DNA of 64,000 bases from Skeletonema tropicum (lineage: Eukaryota > Bacillariophyta > Thalassiosirophyceae > Thalassiosirales > Thalassiosiraceae), in NCBI GenBank assembly GCA_037178625.1, contig CM074145.1, positions 1,178,001-1,242,000 on the forward strand. The letters run 5' to 3'. Under the pieces are notes generated by a model. The model was not told the DNA's origin and ran no database searches. It saw only the letters and a list, made by a program, of their open reading frames with translations. The translations under genes were made by a program, and so were the position numbers. Positions 38,190 to 49,084 of the stretch are shown piece by piece. Within the stretch, counting starts at the first letter, position 1. The number at the start of each line of letters is the position of its first letter.

Positions 38190-40046
38190 TCATACAGAAT
38201 CAGAATAATCGGATTTCTTCTCTTCGTCACCATCTATTTCTGCTACCATTTCTCCATTTTTCTCAGTAGAATGAGAATGAAGCGACCCTGCTAGCTTTTC
38301 AAGATCGGCCACGCTACCAATATGTTTGAGGTTTCTGAGCGCTTTCTGACCAAACAGCTCCAGCTGGAGCTCAGCAAATTCATATGTCTTCATTGACTCA
38401 CGTCTACTTGTCATTGCCTTTGCACCTTTGGCCTTATTGCACAATGCCTTTACTCCTTTGTAGCATGCAAACAAGATTGGAACTGTTAAGGAGGCAAGGA
38501 TAAGATACAACACGGTGTTGTTTTCTGGGCATCCCTCCATCAGCTCTCCGTACCCAGGGACCATGCACCACAGATAGTATCTAGCGAAGAGGTAACGCAT
38601 ATTCTTCAAGCCCTTTATACCGGCACCAGGGCTAAATGTTGTCGAGAAGAAGCTGCACGGAGATAGAGAGAAGCGCAACGTTAGTACATAACAGAATAAG
38701 GATGTCTTCGCTGTTTCATGTTCAATACACAACCTTTGGTACTCACATCATTAACAGAAAGGGCATGCCTCCAAAGATCTGCACTGCTTCAAACGACATA
38801 TTCGTAAACAGACCCAGGAGAGCTATGGTAATCAGCAGCGAAAGTGAATCAAACAGAATTCCAAAATAAAAGTTGGCCCCAGCCAATGTGTCTACAGTGA
38901 GACATGCATTGATAACTCCGTACTGACAAGAACAAATAATCACCAAAAGAGTCATCGTCAGCCCAAATTTCAGCATCTTATTCATCATCTTTGAAGAATG
39001 CAACAGCGCTTCAGCCTCCTCATTCTGGTAGATCCTCCAATCCGTCAACTGCAAGAAGTATGGATTGGCAGTAAAGAAACTTACGATCCCCGCAGCAATC
39101 AGCACCAACGGTTCACTCCCTCCATTCGAATTCCAAAACGTCAACAAAAACAACCCAAATGAAAACACGGCAAAGCCAGCCACACCAAACAAACCACCAT
39201 TCTTACTCAACTCCACATCCAAAAAGAATTTCAAGTCTTGATTATTCGAATTTTGTGTATACTCATCTCCAATACTCATTGCCAACAGTGCAGTATCACG
39301 ATCCACACCCCCCTTCTCATTAATCGTCACTTTCGTCCGATCAATTGCACTAACAACCACAGTATTATCTGCCATTGTTTTCAACGTCTCGACGTGATCA
39401 TTCGTTACCAATAGTATATTATGCTTCTTTCTCATTTCATTTAATCGATCGACGATGAAGGGTACAAAGTCATCGGTGACACCTGCAAACGGCTCATCCA
39501 ACACAATCAACAAATTATCCTGCGAGGATGTTCGTTGAAAGATCAATTCGAATAATAGTAACTTGCGTTGTCCACCTGATAGTCCTGCCATGAATTGTCC
39601 GGCAATTGTTCCACCGACTAGAATAGATTTGTCCTTCTTTTCTTTGGTGTAAATGTCCCAGTAGGGCAGTTGGGTGGGGTCGAATGCGGGTATGGAGGAG
39701 ACTTTGATGTAGGGACGGAGATTGTGGTATTGGCGGATGTAGGTTCATTTGTGTGATTTGTGTACATCGTTGAGAAAGGTGGTTTTGCCTGTAGAGGGTA
39801 GGATGTCAAGTTGTATGTTGTGGATATGGAGGATGAGAGATGGAATGATGAGCCTCAAGTTTGAAACATTGATGATGAATGCGAGTCATCAGTGAGCGAC
39901 TATTTTTGCGTCGCTCAGATGGTGCTTGCCGATGATTGACCTGACGGACGCCGACGTCTCTTGTCTGCAACAAGTTTGACACACACACAAGACGAAGGGA
40001 ACTACTTACCGCTACCACTGGCTCCTACGCAAACTGTGAGTGTCAT
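38190..40046 (-). pseudogene. ABCG-type half-transporter gene with in-frame TGA
   Basis: Three exons join in frame: 40046-40010, 39788-38747 and 38652-38190, with GTAAGT and GTGAGT donors and CTACAG and GTGCAG acceptors, total 514 codons. The first intron splits Walker A (GASGSG|KTT, about residues 8-16). The signature LSGGQRKLL (about 82-90), Walker B LLIVLDEP (about 110-117) and the switch His in VTNDH (about 148) are present. Six or so hydrophobic helices follow (e.g. LFGVAGFAVFSFGLFLLTF, LTMTLLVIICSCQYGV), then a charged cytosolic tail (EEKKSDYSDSV). This is the NBD-TMD order of ABCG/PDR transporters. Codon 27 (39745-39747) is TGA where the duplicate at 42.5-43.3 kb has TGC (Cys). Either the gene is dead, starts later (ATG 39591, without Walker A), or the base is a polymorphism or error. 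The NBD also lacks about 30 residues usually found before Walker A, so an upstream exon may be missing. Confidence 0.7.
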
Positions 40047-40445
40047 ATTTGAACTGCTTCGCTTTCGAGGACGCTTTACACAAATTAAGTATCAATGCTT
40101 TCAAAAGAATGTGTTGACAAGCAAAGCTGACAGGTGTTCTTCGTAAAGAATACCTGGCTTTATGCTTGCTTTGTTTGGCTTGGTTTGACTGGTTTTGCTT
40201 GGCTTGCTTGGTGAGGAAAGTTGTTGTCAAAAAAGGTCCACGACCACGTCAGCTCTAGAGAGCCGTGCACTCCATCCATCCCATCCAGGTCATTTTATCC
40301 GAAGCAGGGGTCATCGTGTCACGGACACTTCATCACCGAGCGGCTGCACTTATCGGAATCTGGAATCTTGAAACTGCCAGAACTTTATTACTTCTTAGCG
40401 GCATTTACAAACTCTCTTACATGATTTACGTTCGTTCCAAGATTA
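39340..40445. repeat. Segmental duplication, copy A
   Basis: This 1106-base block is about 98% identical to 42611-43697. Differences are few: the TGA/TGC change, a 20-base net length difference near 40160-40210 and scattered single bases. Its right limit is exactly the TA in front of the mariner-like element. Confidence 0.93.
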
Positions 40446-41986
40446 TAGCTGTCTCATCTCCTTGACTCCATGACGTGGATTTTTTTGTCTACGTAGGAAT
40501 CGTCCAAGAAGCGGTACCAAAGTGGCGCCAACGATCATCGAGCACATCACCACCATGGGATTTCCGCCCGAGTAGCGTACTGTACTGAGCGTGGTGCCGT
40601 TATATAAAAGATACAATGCTCGAGACGTTTATATAGACACATATGATTGCATGTAGCAACTTTATATGTACTAATTTTTACAAATGATGTAAAATAAAAG
40701 CCAATTTGTGCACATGAATGTGTATCCTCAACTCTCATGAGCAATGAACGATGGTGTTATATCAAATATTTCGGCACTAACGACACCAAACACTGCTAAA
40801 ATAACGCTTGTAGAGTTATGAAAAGAATGTTTGCATCTTTTTAATGCGGTAATAATAATTTATGAGGCCCACAGATCCTTGTCATTCAACACAAACACTT
40901 CTGTATGCACATCCATCTACTACAAGAGAATCACTTTGTGCATTCCAATGATGTCAGTAGTGATCATATGCAGCTCTATCCGTCGAACATTACTTCATTG
41001 AAACCAAAGGGCCTTAACAAGTCGTTGAAGATTCCACTCCGATCAATTCAGAGCAATGTAGCGCCGTAACAATAGCCTTCTTCGGAGACAAAATGTGCAC
41101 CTATTCCACCCTAATCGAGCTTTAAGTCACCCAACTACGACCTTATCTCTTCAATCAAATACAATAGTTGTTGTGTCATTGTTGTCAGATGGTAATGTTG
41201 ATTTGAATAACGAATCCATTGGAATTTGTTCGAGGAATGGCCATGTGTTGGGCGATGGTGATACCAAGGCTGAGTTCGCCGATGGTGGTGTAGGCAGTGA
41301 AATCGATCTCAATTGTCAACTTCACGGTACAAAGCGATCCTTACATATTATTGAGAGCTCATTTGTCGTGTTTAGTTGTCTCGTCATGATTAGAGGTCGG
41401 AATAGAACAACGAAATGGGTGACATTTGTTTGTAATTGATGATGTGATGTGTAGCAGCAATGTTGGTGCCCGACGGAGTGCTATGGCCATATGAAGTCAC
41501 TAACAATGAACCACACCGACACTAGATGTCTATATGTAGAAGTAGCGGTGATAATTGGCGGAGAGAGGACGATCTCCGAGGTGTTACAGGCGTAGTATCG
41601 GACGACACATCGGGAGATTCGGCTTCTTCTGGTTGACTTTTTCTCATGTGACGCTTAGATGGGGTACCAAAAAGTGCATTACGTGCCCTAGCCAGTAAGT
41701 TTCCTCATAGCTTCAGCTGCATACGGTTATATAGCACGAAATGCAAATCTGTGTACTTCAGGAGATACGATTTTTACCGCTATGCCATCAACATGGTGTT
41801 TTGGTTCACTTCCTCATGATGTGTGATGATGTTTTTGCTGCGAAATCGTGCATGGAGCAAAAGAGGCGGGATTTTTTGTGAAATATTTTATTTTTCTAAT
41901 TTCGGCGGAAAGGGAGTGCCGTTATCTATCTTGTATGACATATACGTAGGAATCAATTTGACGGAGTCGAGGAGATGAGACAGCTA
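40446..41986. mobile_element. 1541-bp mariner-like element (TA duplication)
   Basis: The left end TAGCTGTCTCATCTCCTTGA is inverted at the right end (TCGAGGAGATGAGACAGCTA) with one mismatch, and ACGTAGGAATC occurs subterminally on both sides. TA flanks both ends (40444-40445, 41987-41988). The only long ORF (41095-41439, plus, 114 aa, starting MHLFHPNRALSHP) has no DDE motif, so the element appears non-autonomous or decayed. Confidence 0.82.
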
Positions 41987-42007
41987 TATGTCAAATTTGA
42001 GCCATTG

Positions 42008-42211
42008 AAATGCGGCACAGCTGCCACATTTGACTTTTTGTTTGAGCGTACCAATTCCTACGTTATTACTGCTTGACTCGCGCTGCCAGCTGATGGGCGC
42101 ATTTTGGCTTCGTTAGATTCCGAGGTGGACCGGCGGTAGGAATTAGTTTAGCGATTCATGTACCAGAAAATTTCTGTAGCTCTACACAAATGTGGCATCG
42201 CTGCCACATTT
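42008..42211. repeat. Two related hairpins 180 bp apart
   Basis: AAATGCGGCA-CAGC-TGCCACATTT (42008-42031) and AAATGTGGCA-TCGC-TGCCACATTT (42188-42211) are perfect or near-perfect 10-bp stems with 4-base loops, both followed by GAC. They could be ends of a small element or paired protein-binding sites. Confidence 0.75.
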
Positions 42212-42535
42212 GACCGGGATCTTGTCTTCTGTGCCACACGAAGTGGGATCAGGGATATGTACCTAATATGTCACACGCACGCAGCCATAATCATATAGCG
42301 CCGTTTCTCAATAATCATATAGCGCCAGGTACATGTATGTAATTCCTACATACGTAAGGTTGCCCTTTCTCACACAACGCTCGCACTTAACCGCTTCAAC
42401 GCTCAAATTTTTTTTGCCCGCCACGCATCATCAACTCACAACACACACACATGCCCAGCAATTGAAAACTGTGTTCGCAGATAGTATCAGTACCGTTAGC
42501 GAGACTAATCAGTACCGTGTTAGCAAGACTATGGG

Positions 42536-43316
42536 TTATCTCTTACCTCTACCTGCTGCTTCAATCCTACTTATCGTACTTACTACGCAAACTTTGGTGA
42601 CGGGTGACGTATCAATTGCACTAACAACCACAGTATTATCTGCCATTGTTTTCAACGTCTCGACGTGATCATTCGTTACCAATAGTATATTATGCTTCTT
42701 TCTCATTTCATTTAACCGATCGACGATGAAGGGTACAAAGTCATCGGTGACACCTGCAAACGGCTCATCCAACACAATCAACAAATTATCCTGCGAGGAT
42801 GTTCGTTGAAAGATCAATTCGAATAATAGTAACTTGCGTTGTCCACCTGATAGTCCTGCCATGAATTGTCCGGCAATTGTTCCACCGACTAGAATAGATT
42901 TGTCCTTCTTTTCTTTGGTGTAAATGTCCCAGTAGGGCAGTTGGGTGGGGTCGAATGCGGGTATGGAGGAGACTTTGATGTAGGGACGGAGATTGTGGTA
43001 TTGGCGGATGTAGGTGCATTTGTGTGATTTGTGTACATCGTTGAGAAAGGTGGTTTTGCCTGTAGAGGGTAGGATGTCAAGTTGTATGTTGTGGATATGG
43101 AGGATGAGAGATGGAATGATGAGCCTCAAGTTTGAAACATTGATGATGAATGCGAGTCATCAGTGAGCGACTATTTTGCGTCGCTCAGATGGTGCTTGCC
43201 GATGATTGACCTGACGGACGCCGACGTCTCTTGTCTGCAACAAGTTTGACACACACACAAGACGAAGGGAACTACTTACCGCTACCACTGGCTCCTACGC
43301 AAACTGTGAGTGTCAT
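42536..43316 (-). CDS. Duplicated ABC nucleotide-binding-domain fragment
   Basis: Exons 43316-43280 and 43059-42536 join in frame into 186 codons plus stop, with the same intron in Walker A as the parent gene. Walker A, LSGGQRKLL, Walker B and the switch His are all intact and the TGA of copy A is TGC here. At 42611 homology ends in VVVSAID, and 25 unrelated residues (TSPVTKVCVVSTISRIEAAG...) lead to a stop, so the membrane domain is absent. It could give a lone ATPase subunit, act as a decoy, or be a silent partial copy; expression is unknown. Confidence 0.55.
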
Positions 43317-43697
43317 ATTTGAACTGCTTCGCTTTCGAGGACGCTTTACACAAATTAAGTATCAATGCTTTCAAAAGAATGTGTTGACAAGCAAAGCTGA
43401 CATGTGTTCTTCGTAAAGAATACCTGGCTTTATGCTGACTGGTTTTGCTTGGCTTGCTATTGGTGAGGAAAGTTGTTGTCAAAAAAGGTCCACGACCACG
43501 TCAGCTCTAGAGAGCCGTGCACTCCATCCATCCCATCCAGGTCATTTTATCCGAAGCAGGGGTCATCGTCTCACGGACACTTCATCACCGAGCGGCTGCA
43601 CTTATCGGAATCTGGAATCTTGAAACTGCCAGAACTTTATTACTTCTTAGCGGCATTTACAAACTCTCTTACATGATTTACGTTCGTTCCAAGATTA
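42611..43697. repeat. Segmental duplication, copy B
   Basis: The 1087-base partner of 39340-40445, in the same orientation, 3.27 kb to the right. Left junction: unique CGGGTGACGT meets ATCAATTGCACT. Right junction: ...CCAAGATTA meets GATTATTCC. Confidence 0.93.
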
Positions 43698-43986
43698 GAT
43701 TATTCCTATGTAAAAACCCACACACAAAAAAGAAGCACGAAGTTTGTTTGCTAGCAGGACACTCCTCTGATGATGAGGTTTTGAGGGGAAGTAATAAGTA
43801 ATGGGATTCAAGTTGATAAGGAGTGCATCAAAACACATAACATCATTAATTACTACATCAGCAGAGAGCATCCGTCAGAGATTTTATTGACACTCTTGTC
43901 TGCTGGCGTTGGAAGTCTATTTTATCTGATACTTATTGAGAGCAGCTTTCCAATAATAGTCATTGGTCGAAATTATTTATCTCAAC

Positions 43987-46251
43987 ATGATGTTCAAAAT
44001 GAAGCAGTTCAATTTCTACATCCTCTTTTCAGTCTGCTCTACTATCAAACCCATCACAATCGTTACCGCATCCAATACACATGAAGATACAATCCAACCA
44101 ACCAACTTCCTTCGCGGCGGCAATAGATTACGGCAACAGCAAAGGGAACCTTCCTCTCCAGTACTCCGTCCCAACATATTATTCGACACCACCACCAATA
44201 ATGATGATGATGATGACAACTCCACATCTTCACTACCACTACTGGAACCCTACACGGAAGATCCCTTCACATCCAACGTACACGACTTTATCAACACGAC
44301 ACACACCATCAACCAACCCATCACAACAACAACAGTCTCACCTACCACCTCCCCTCCCCCCACCGATTCACCTCAACCTACCGACACTACAATAATGATC
44401 AAACCACCACCACCACCACCCTCCACCGTTCAAACAACCCCCTCTCCATCATCCACCAACACAGCATCCTCCGATTTCGACGAGACAGAAATCAAAGAGT
44501 TCATCGCCTTCGTCGGATGGTACGCCTTTTTAATCCTCTGCTGCATCCTCCCCACAATCTGTACGTACTACAAACGTCGTCGGAATGCCTATTTGTTAAA
44601 TGAGAATATTAGTAGTATTCGATTGAGGTTGGAGGAGATGGAACGGTATAATCATACCCAGCAGCATCATGGTGATGGTGGAGGTGGGAATGCAAGTTTT
44701 GTTGGAGGTGGTGGTGCCTCAGGAGGAAGTGTCTTGAGATTAGTAGGGGAGGGGAATCAAGATTGGGAGGTATTAGAATCCCTCTTTGGTAATCAAAATC
44801 CCAACGTCACACAAAATTCGACTGGTCAAACCAATATAGACCGGGCAAGTGCCGCAGTTACAATTGCTACACTCGGTCTAATGGAAGGGAATGACACTGA
44901 TAATGCCGATCGACGACGACAAATCATGTCGGATATATTATTGGGGGGGATGAGTGTACGGAATGTTATGGAACGGGAACAACGACGTAAAAGGGAACGG
45001 GGACGGAGATTGGTAAGTTTATTGAAGGAGTGTAGTTTGTGGGTGAAGGAGAGTCATTTGATTCTCAAGGAGGGTGGTGGTGGTGGAAGTAGTGGTGGTG
45101 GTGGAAGTAGTGGTGGTGGTGTTGTTGAGGGAGGTTTAGTGGGGGGAGGAGGAGGAGGGTATAATGGTGGAAATAATACTCTTGAGGCGGGGGGAGAGGA
45201 GGATGGAGATATTGAACTTGGAACTGTTTTTACTACTGTACAAAATGTAACTGATGATGATGATGATCACAATAACGATGTAGAAAAGAAAGGTGAGGAG
45301 GAGGAGGATATCATTGATGAGGCATTGAAATCAAATACAGATACAATTGTTGATGAGGGATCACAAATTGTTGGAAACAGTAATGTAGATGATGTAGAGT
45401 CGTCGTCACGAATGGATGAGGAAGAGTCTTGTCAACAAGCTGCTAATGCAGATGGAACGAATGACGAGGCAGCAGCAACAGAAACAACTACTACTACTGT
45501 GAGTAATGCAGCAGAATCTGCTACAACAAATCAGGCGGCAATTGATGCCACCACCAACACCCAATCATCATCATCTTCCTTACTTCCATCTACTACTACT
45601 ACCGCTGACAACTCAGCAACCATGAGCAGCAACAACAATATATTATCATTATATCAAACAGATGATCTATATCTTGATGATGACGATGATGATAACAAGT
45701 ATACAGCACTTTGTCTACCTTGCTCACCTACCCACAATGATGCAATAACGACTACAACAACAGTTCCAGTGACTCGATCTGCACCTCCACCCCAATCAAT
45801 AACTGACAACGAATCATCCTCTACCCGACTCGTACCACCCACATGTGCTATTTGTCTACTATCCTACTCACCCGGATGTTACGTCACATGGTCCTCCAAC
45901 CCCGAATGCATCCACGTCTTCCATCGCGATTGTATCTTGGTTTGGTTATTGAAAAAGGAAGAACCACTGTGTCCCTGCTGCCGTAGAGAATTTGTGTCCA
46001 CATCGGCATTGAATGCAGAGACAACCGATGCAGAAAATGACGAGGAAGATAATCGATTGGAACAGTATAGGAGATCGATCATTTTGTTGGAACGATCACA
46101 GTCCATGGCGGCGATGCGTCGTGCTGCTGCTTCGAATAATAATTATTCGAGACAATCTTCAAGGAGATTTGCGAGGATGTCACTGCAGGAGCATCATACG
46201 ACTCCTCCTAATTGGGATTCGGTGGGGTTGGGTAGAGTGAGGCATTTTTAA
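43987..46251 (+). CDS. Membrane-anchored RING-H2 E3 ubiquitin ligase
   Basis: ATG 43987 begins MMFKMKQFNFYILFSVCSTI, a signal-peptide-like start; the upstream frame opens only with TTG. The lumenal part is Pro/Thr/Ser-rich (about 60-160). One membrane helix follows (FIAFVGWYAFLILCCILPTI, about 170-190) and a basic KRRRN stop-transfer. The long cytosolic region has a coil (ISSIRLRLEEMERYN), Gly/Ser-rich low-complexity blocks (about 360-400), acidic and Asp runs. A RING-H2 domain lies at about 619-664: CAICL, C-x-H-V-F-H-x-x-C, CPCC, with all eight zinc ligands. Such proteins ubiquitinate substrates at secretory or vacuolar membranes. Trinucleotide-rich DNA makes lengths of the low-complexity blocks likely variable. 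Confidence 0.8.
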   Translation: MMFKMKQFNFYILFSVCSTIKPITIVTASNTHEDTIQPTNFLRGGNRLRQQQREPSSPVLRPNILFDTTTNNDDDDDNSTSSLPLLEPYTEDPFTSNVHDFINTTHTINQPITTTTVSPTTSPPPTDSPQPTDTTIMIKPPPPPPSTVQTTPSPSSTNTASSDFDETEIKEFIAFVGWYAFLILCCILPTICTYYKRRRNAYLLNENISSIRLRLEEMERYNHTQQHHGDGGGGNASFVGGGGASGGSVLRLVGEGNQDWEVLESLFGNQNPNVTQNSTGQTNIDRASAAVTIATLGLMEGNDTDNADRRRQIMSDILLGGMSVRNVMEREQRRKRERGRRLVSLLKECSLWVKESHLILKEGGGGGSSGGGGSSGGGVVEGGLVGGGGGGYNGGNNTLEAGGEEDGDIELGTVFTTVQNVTDDDDDHNNDVEKKGEEEEDIIDEALKSNTDTIVDEGSQIVGNSNVDDVESSSRMDEEESCQQAANADGTNDEAAATETTTTTVSNAAESATTNQAAIDATTNTQSSSSSLLPSTTTTADNSATMSSNNNILSLYQTDDLYLDDDDDDNKYTALCLPCSPTHNDAITTTTTVPVTRSAPPPQSITDNESSSTRLVPPTCAICLLSYSPGCYVTWSSNPECIHVFHRDCILVWLLKKEEPLCPCCRREFVSTSALNAETTDAENDEEDNRLEQYRRSIILLERSQSMAAMRRAAASNNNYSRQSSRRFARMSLQEHHTTPPNWDSVGLGRVRHF

Positions 46252-46317
46252 TAAGCACACTTTGTGTGATATTTGCTGTTGTAGTAATAATAAGAGGTAC
46301 ATTTTAATTCTCCATTT

Positions 46318-47940
46318 TCATGATAAAAATAGTTGATTGTATTCTGGGAAAGTAACATCGTCCTTGGTCAAGTGGAAATCTTCTAGACTCCTTGGTTGAC
46401 GTATTTGCTTCTCTTTCTTGTCCTTTTTCAAATAGTCTTGGATTGCTTCCATGGCCTCAACAGAGGGTCCACCTTGCTCCGGATAAAATTGCTGATAAAT
46501 CTTTGTAATGCTCCCAGGAACATCTCGTACTACGTCCACAAAATGTAGATCTATCCGTGACGTGCTATTTCCATGTTGTTGTTGTAACGAGTAAGGACTT
46601 GAGGGGGTTTTGCTATTCTGTTCCATTGTAAAATCAACCATACCTTTGCTATAGTATTTCATTCGTAGAACTGCCTCCTCGCCAATCTCTTTTGCCGACG
46701 CTCCTCTTGATCCGGGCAGAAAGTCCATTGATATACATACAATGTACAGTTTGGCAAGGGATGTAACAATGTCAGCAGGGTTTCGATGGATGAAGATGAG
46801 CTTTGCATCGGGAAACTGAGCTAGCAACTCGTTGAGGTGGGGAGCGTGATTAGGATCTTTCATTATCCAGGGCAGACCACTTGTTGGATGTTCATTGCTT
46901 GATGACGCATCATCTTCATCGGCTGATTTCTCTTCCCATTTCTCCTTATCGACATGTTGATGTATCCTCATGATCATAGAGAGCCACGCATAGCGATACT
47001 CTATCACCTCGTTGCTCTCTACATTACCCCACGAGCCATCATCCTCCTGCATATCACTTGAATCATCATTATTTTGCTTCTTTTTATTCTTACTGCGATA
47101 TACAGGATAAAGCTTGAATAGAGTTCTATAACGATGTCCAAGACCATGATCAAGCCAGTTCAAGTCTTCATCTGCCTCCGTGGGGCCTATGGTGTGCATG
47201 GATCCAATGGTTTTGACTATACCGGGATAAACAAATTCATATTGACGAAGAAATTTTTCCCCTTCCTCCCATTTCTGTCTTCGACCTTCTTCATCCCATC
47301 GAGGAACCAAATTATTGGGTGATGGTACTGTCATTTCTGAGAAATCAAAGCTTCTAAACCTCTTGCGATCCAGAGACATAGTCCTATGTAATATCGTAGT
47401 TGCAGTACGGGGTGGAGATACAATGAAGACAGGCTCTTTGATTACTTCATTTTGTACTTGTGCATTCATCCCCATTTCAAGGAGTCCATGATGATTCATA
47501 AGACCTGTATATGACCCGAGGTATAGAAACAATTTCGCTGTCACCGTGAGAGTGGTGCTGCTTTTGACATCCATGTAAAATTCATCGACACGCTCAGTTA
47601 GACTCATTCTAGCTCGTTCATTACATAAAATCTTTGGAAACCTGATCCCCTCCTCCTCATCCTTATCTGCCGTTTCCATCAGTTGCAAGACTCTCTTTAG
47701 AGCTGGGGATACGAATACAACACGCATGAAGTAGAGTAATGCAGATCCGTCACCAAAACATTTTGTGTTGATGAAGCGAAAAAATGGTGCCGGCCTTGAG
47801 AAATATTTATCAATGCGCCATTCTTCCTCGTTCCATTTTTGGTATGCCTCATCCATCTCGTGCATTTTGGGTATGAAGTACCCCAACCAGACGGCTACTA
47901 GGACGGCTGTGATGGTGGGTAGTAGGATGAGCTTCGCCAT
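46318..47940 (-). CDS. Membrane-anchored sulfotransferase
   Basis: The 540-aa product starts MAKLILLPTITAVLVAVWLG (ATG 47940), a single N-terminal membrane anchor as in Golgi type II enzymes; the longer frame to 48051 only reads through the GATCTTG repeat. The 5'-phosphosulfate loop is EPVFIVSPPRTATTILHRT (about 163-181). The 3'-phosphate site is KLIFIHRNPADIVTSLAKLY (about 378-397). Between them are LPWIMKDPNHAPHL and an acidic, variable insert. This matches the PAPS-dependent sulfotransferase_3 family, which moves sulfate to carbohydrate or small-molecule acceptors; the acceptor is unknown. It ends 67 bases from the RING-H2 gene, tail to tail. Confidence 0.82.
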   Translation of the reverse strand: MAKLILLPTITAVLVAVWLGYFIPKMHEMDEAYQKWNEEEWRIDKYFSRPAPFFRFINTKCFGDGSALLYFMRVVFVSPALKRVLQLMETADKDEEEGIRFPKILCNERARMSLTERVDEFYMDVKSSTTLTVTAKLFLYLGSYTGLMNHHGLLEMGMNAQVQNEVIKEPVFIVSPPRTATTILHRTMSLDRKRFRSFDFSEMTVPSPNNLVPRWDEEGRRQKWEEGEKFLRQYEFVYPGIVKTIGSMHTIGPTEADEDLNWLDHGLGHRYRTLFKLYPVYRSKNKKKQNNDDSSDMQEDDGSWGNVESNEVIEYRYAWLSMIMRIHQHVDKEKWEEKSADEDDASSSNEHPTSGLPWIMKDPNHAPHLNELLAQFPDAKLIFIHRNPADIVTSLAKLYIVCISMDFLPGSRGASAKEIGEEAVLRMKYYSKGMVDFTMEQNSKTPSSPYSLQQQHGNSTSRIDLHFVDVVRDVPGSITKIYQQFYPEQGGPSVEAMEAIQDYLKKDKKEKQIRQPRSLEDFHLTKDDVTFPEYNQLFLS

Positions 47941-47950
47941 GGTAAATATG

Positions 47951-47996
47951 GATCGGATCGATCTTGGATCTTGGATCTTGGATCTTTGATCTTTGC
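47951..47996. repeat. GATCTTG short tandem repeat
   Basis: GGATCGGATCGATCTTGGAT and following GATCTTG/GATCTTT units, about 7-bp period, immediately before the sulfotransferase start codon (its 5' leader on the minus strand). Confidence 0.85.
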
Positions 47997-48396
47997 AACT
48001 CGAAAATGGCGCGTCCCATTTTTGCCCCCGAGGGGGCCCTTTTACATACACGTGGGTGTGGGCATGTAGGGTTAATGGGGGTTAATGCTTTACCATCGCC
48101 TGCAAGATCCTAGATACTGGTATGTACATATACGTACTAAAGGTAACCTACGTTGAGTCATCGCCAAAAATGTGCTCATTGCTTTCTTGTGTCAGCACAA
48201 GACAGAGCACAAACTAGCACATACAAACACAAACTAGCACAGTGCTAGCACAAACCAGCACACCAGCACAAACCAGCACATCGATAGCACAAACCAGCAC
48301 AAAATCAAGCATGAAGATTAGCACAAACCAGCACATCAACACAAACCATCACAACCTACTAACACAACATAATCTGCTATTTCATCTCTCATAATT

Positions 48397-49084
48397 ATGC
48401 CACGCCGACTTCTAGCAGAAGACGATATGATGATGACAGCGAATCATCAGTACCGTCTTCCTGTACATCAGTATGCGTTGAGGACGGTGATGATGTCTCT
48501 TGCAATCTGGATTTGGATTTGAGCGATGACTATTCCGCCGGTAGTTCTTCCTCTGGAGAGGAAGAGTGTTCTTCCGCCTGTAGTGAAGAGGAATCTTTAT
48601 CTTCAGAAGAGGAGGACAGTGTTAATTCCTGTTCTGGAGAGGAGAGTAGTGACAGTTATTCTGAAAATGATATTGATGCGGATCTGTTCTGGACCACCAC
48701 CCTGCCTCGATGAATCACTACAGAGAGAATGACTACTCCTCAAGCAGTAGTGATGAGTCTACTAATGCTTCTTTGGATGGAGATGGGGTTGGGCATCAAA
48801 AGTGCAACGAAGAAAGTAGCTCCGATGAGAGCACCAACGAGGCAGATGTTGGCAGTGCAAAGCAAATCTATTTACACGAAAAGCGCCATGGCTCCGTTCT
48901 CAGAGAGAGAACACATGAACACATTCATCTGTTACGTGCTATGGTCATCGGGTTAGAAGATGATGTTCGTCAAGACGACCGTTTCGATGAGTGCATGGAG
49001 AATGGATTTGTGAAGAAGAAGGATGTAGAAATCTTCAAGCGGCATCTCTACGCTGAAGTCAAACGAAGAATACCCTCTCTTTGA
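48397..49084 (+). pseudogene. Broken acidic Ser/Glu/Asp-rich protein inside the AGCACA element
   Basis: ATG 48397 (MPRRLLAEDD) falls in a different frame from the long acidic stretch that follows (DDDSESSVPSS..., GEEECSSACSEEESLSSEEE, to 48713). That in turn overlaps by a few bases the last frame (48710-49084), which ends with VGSAKQIYLHEKRHGSVLRER, HLLRAMVIGLEDDVRQDDRF and FKRHLYAEVKRRIPSL. Two frameshifts would be needed for one protein. No transposase motif is visible; the C-terminal basic helical part may be the functional core. It may be a protein specific to this element family. Confidence 0.45.

Noticed and set aside
39745..39747. Selenocysteine codon in the ABC transporter (TGA versus TGC)
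   Set aside because: Diatoms do have selenoproteins, but the residue lies outside any redox motif and no ABC selenoprotein is known to me; a nonsense mutation or sequence error is simpler. Kept only as a note under the finding.
41095..41439. 114-aa ORF in the mariner-like element as a transposase
   Set aside because: No DDE/D motif or helix-turn-helix is visible and it is far too short.
47941..48051. 37-residue extension of the sulfotransferase
   Set aside because: It reads through the GATCTTG repeat and would displace the membrane anchor from the N-terminus.
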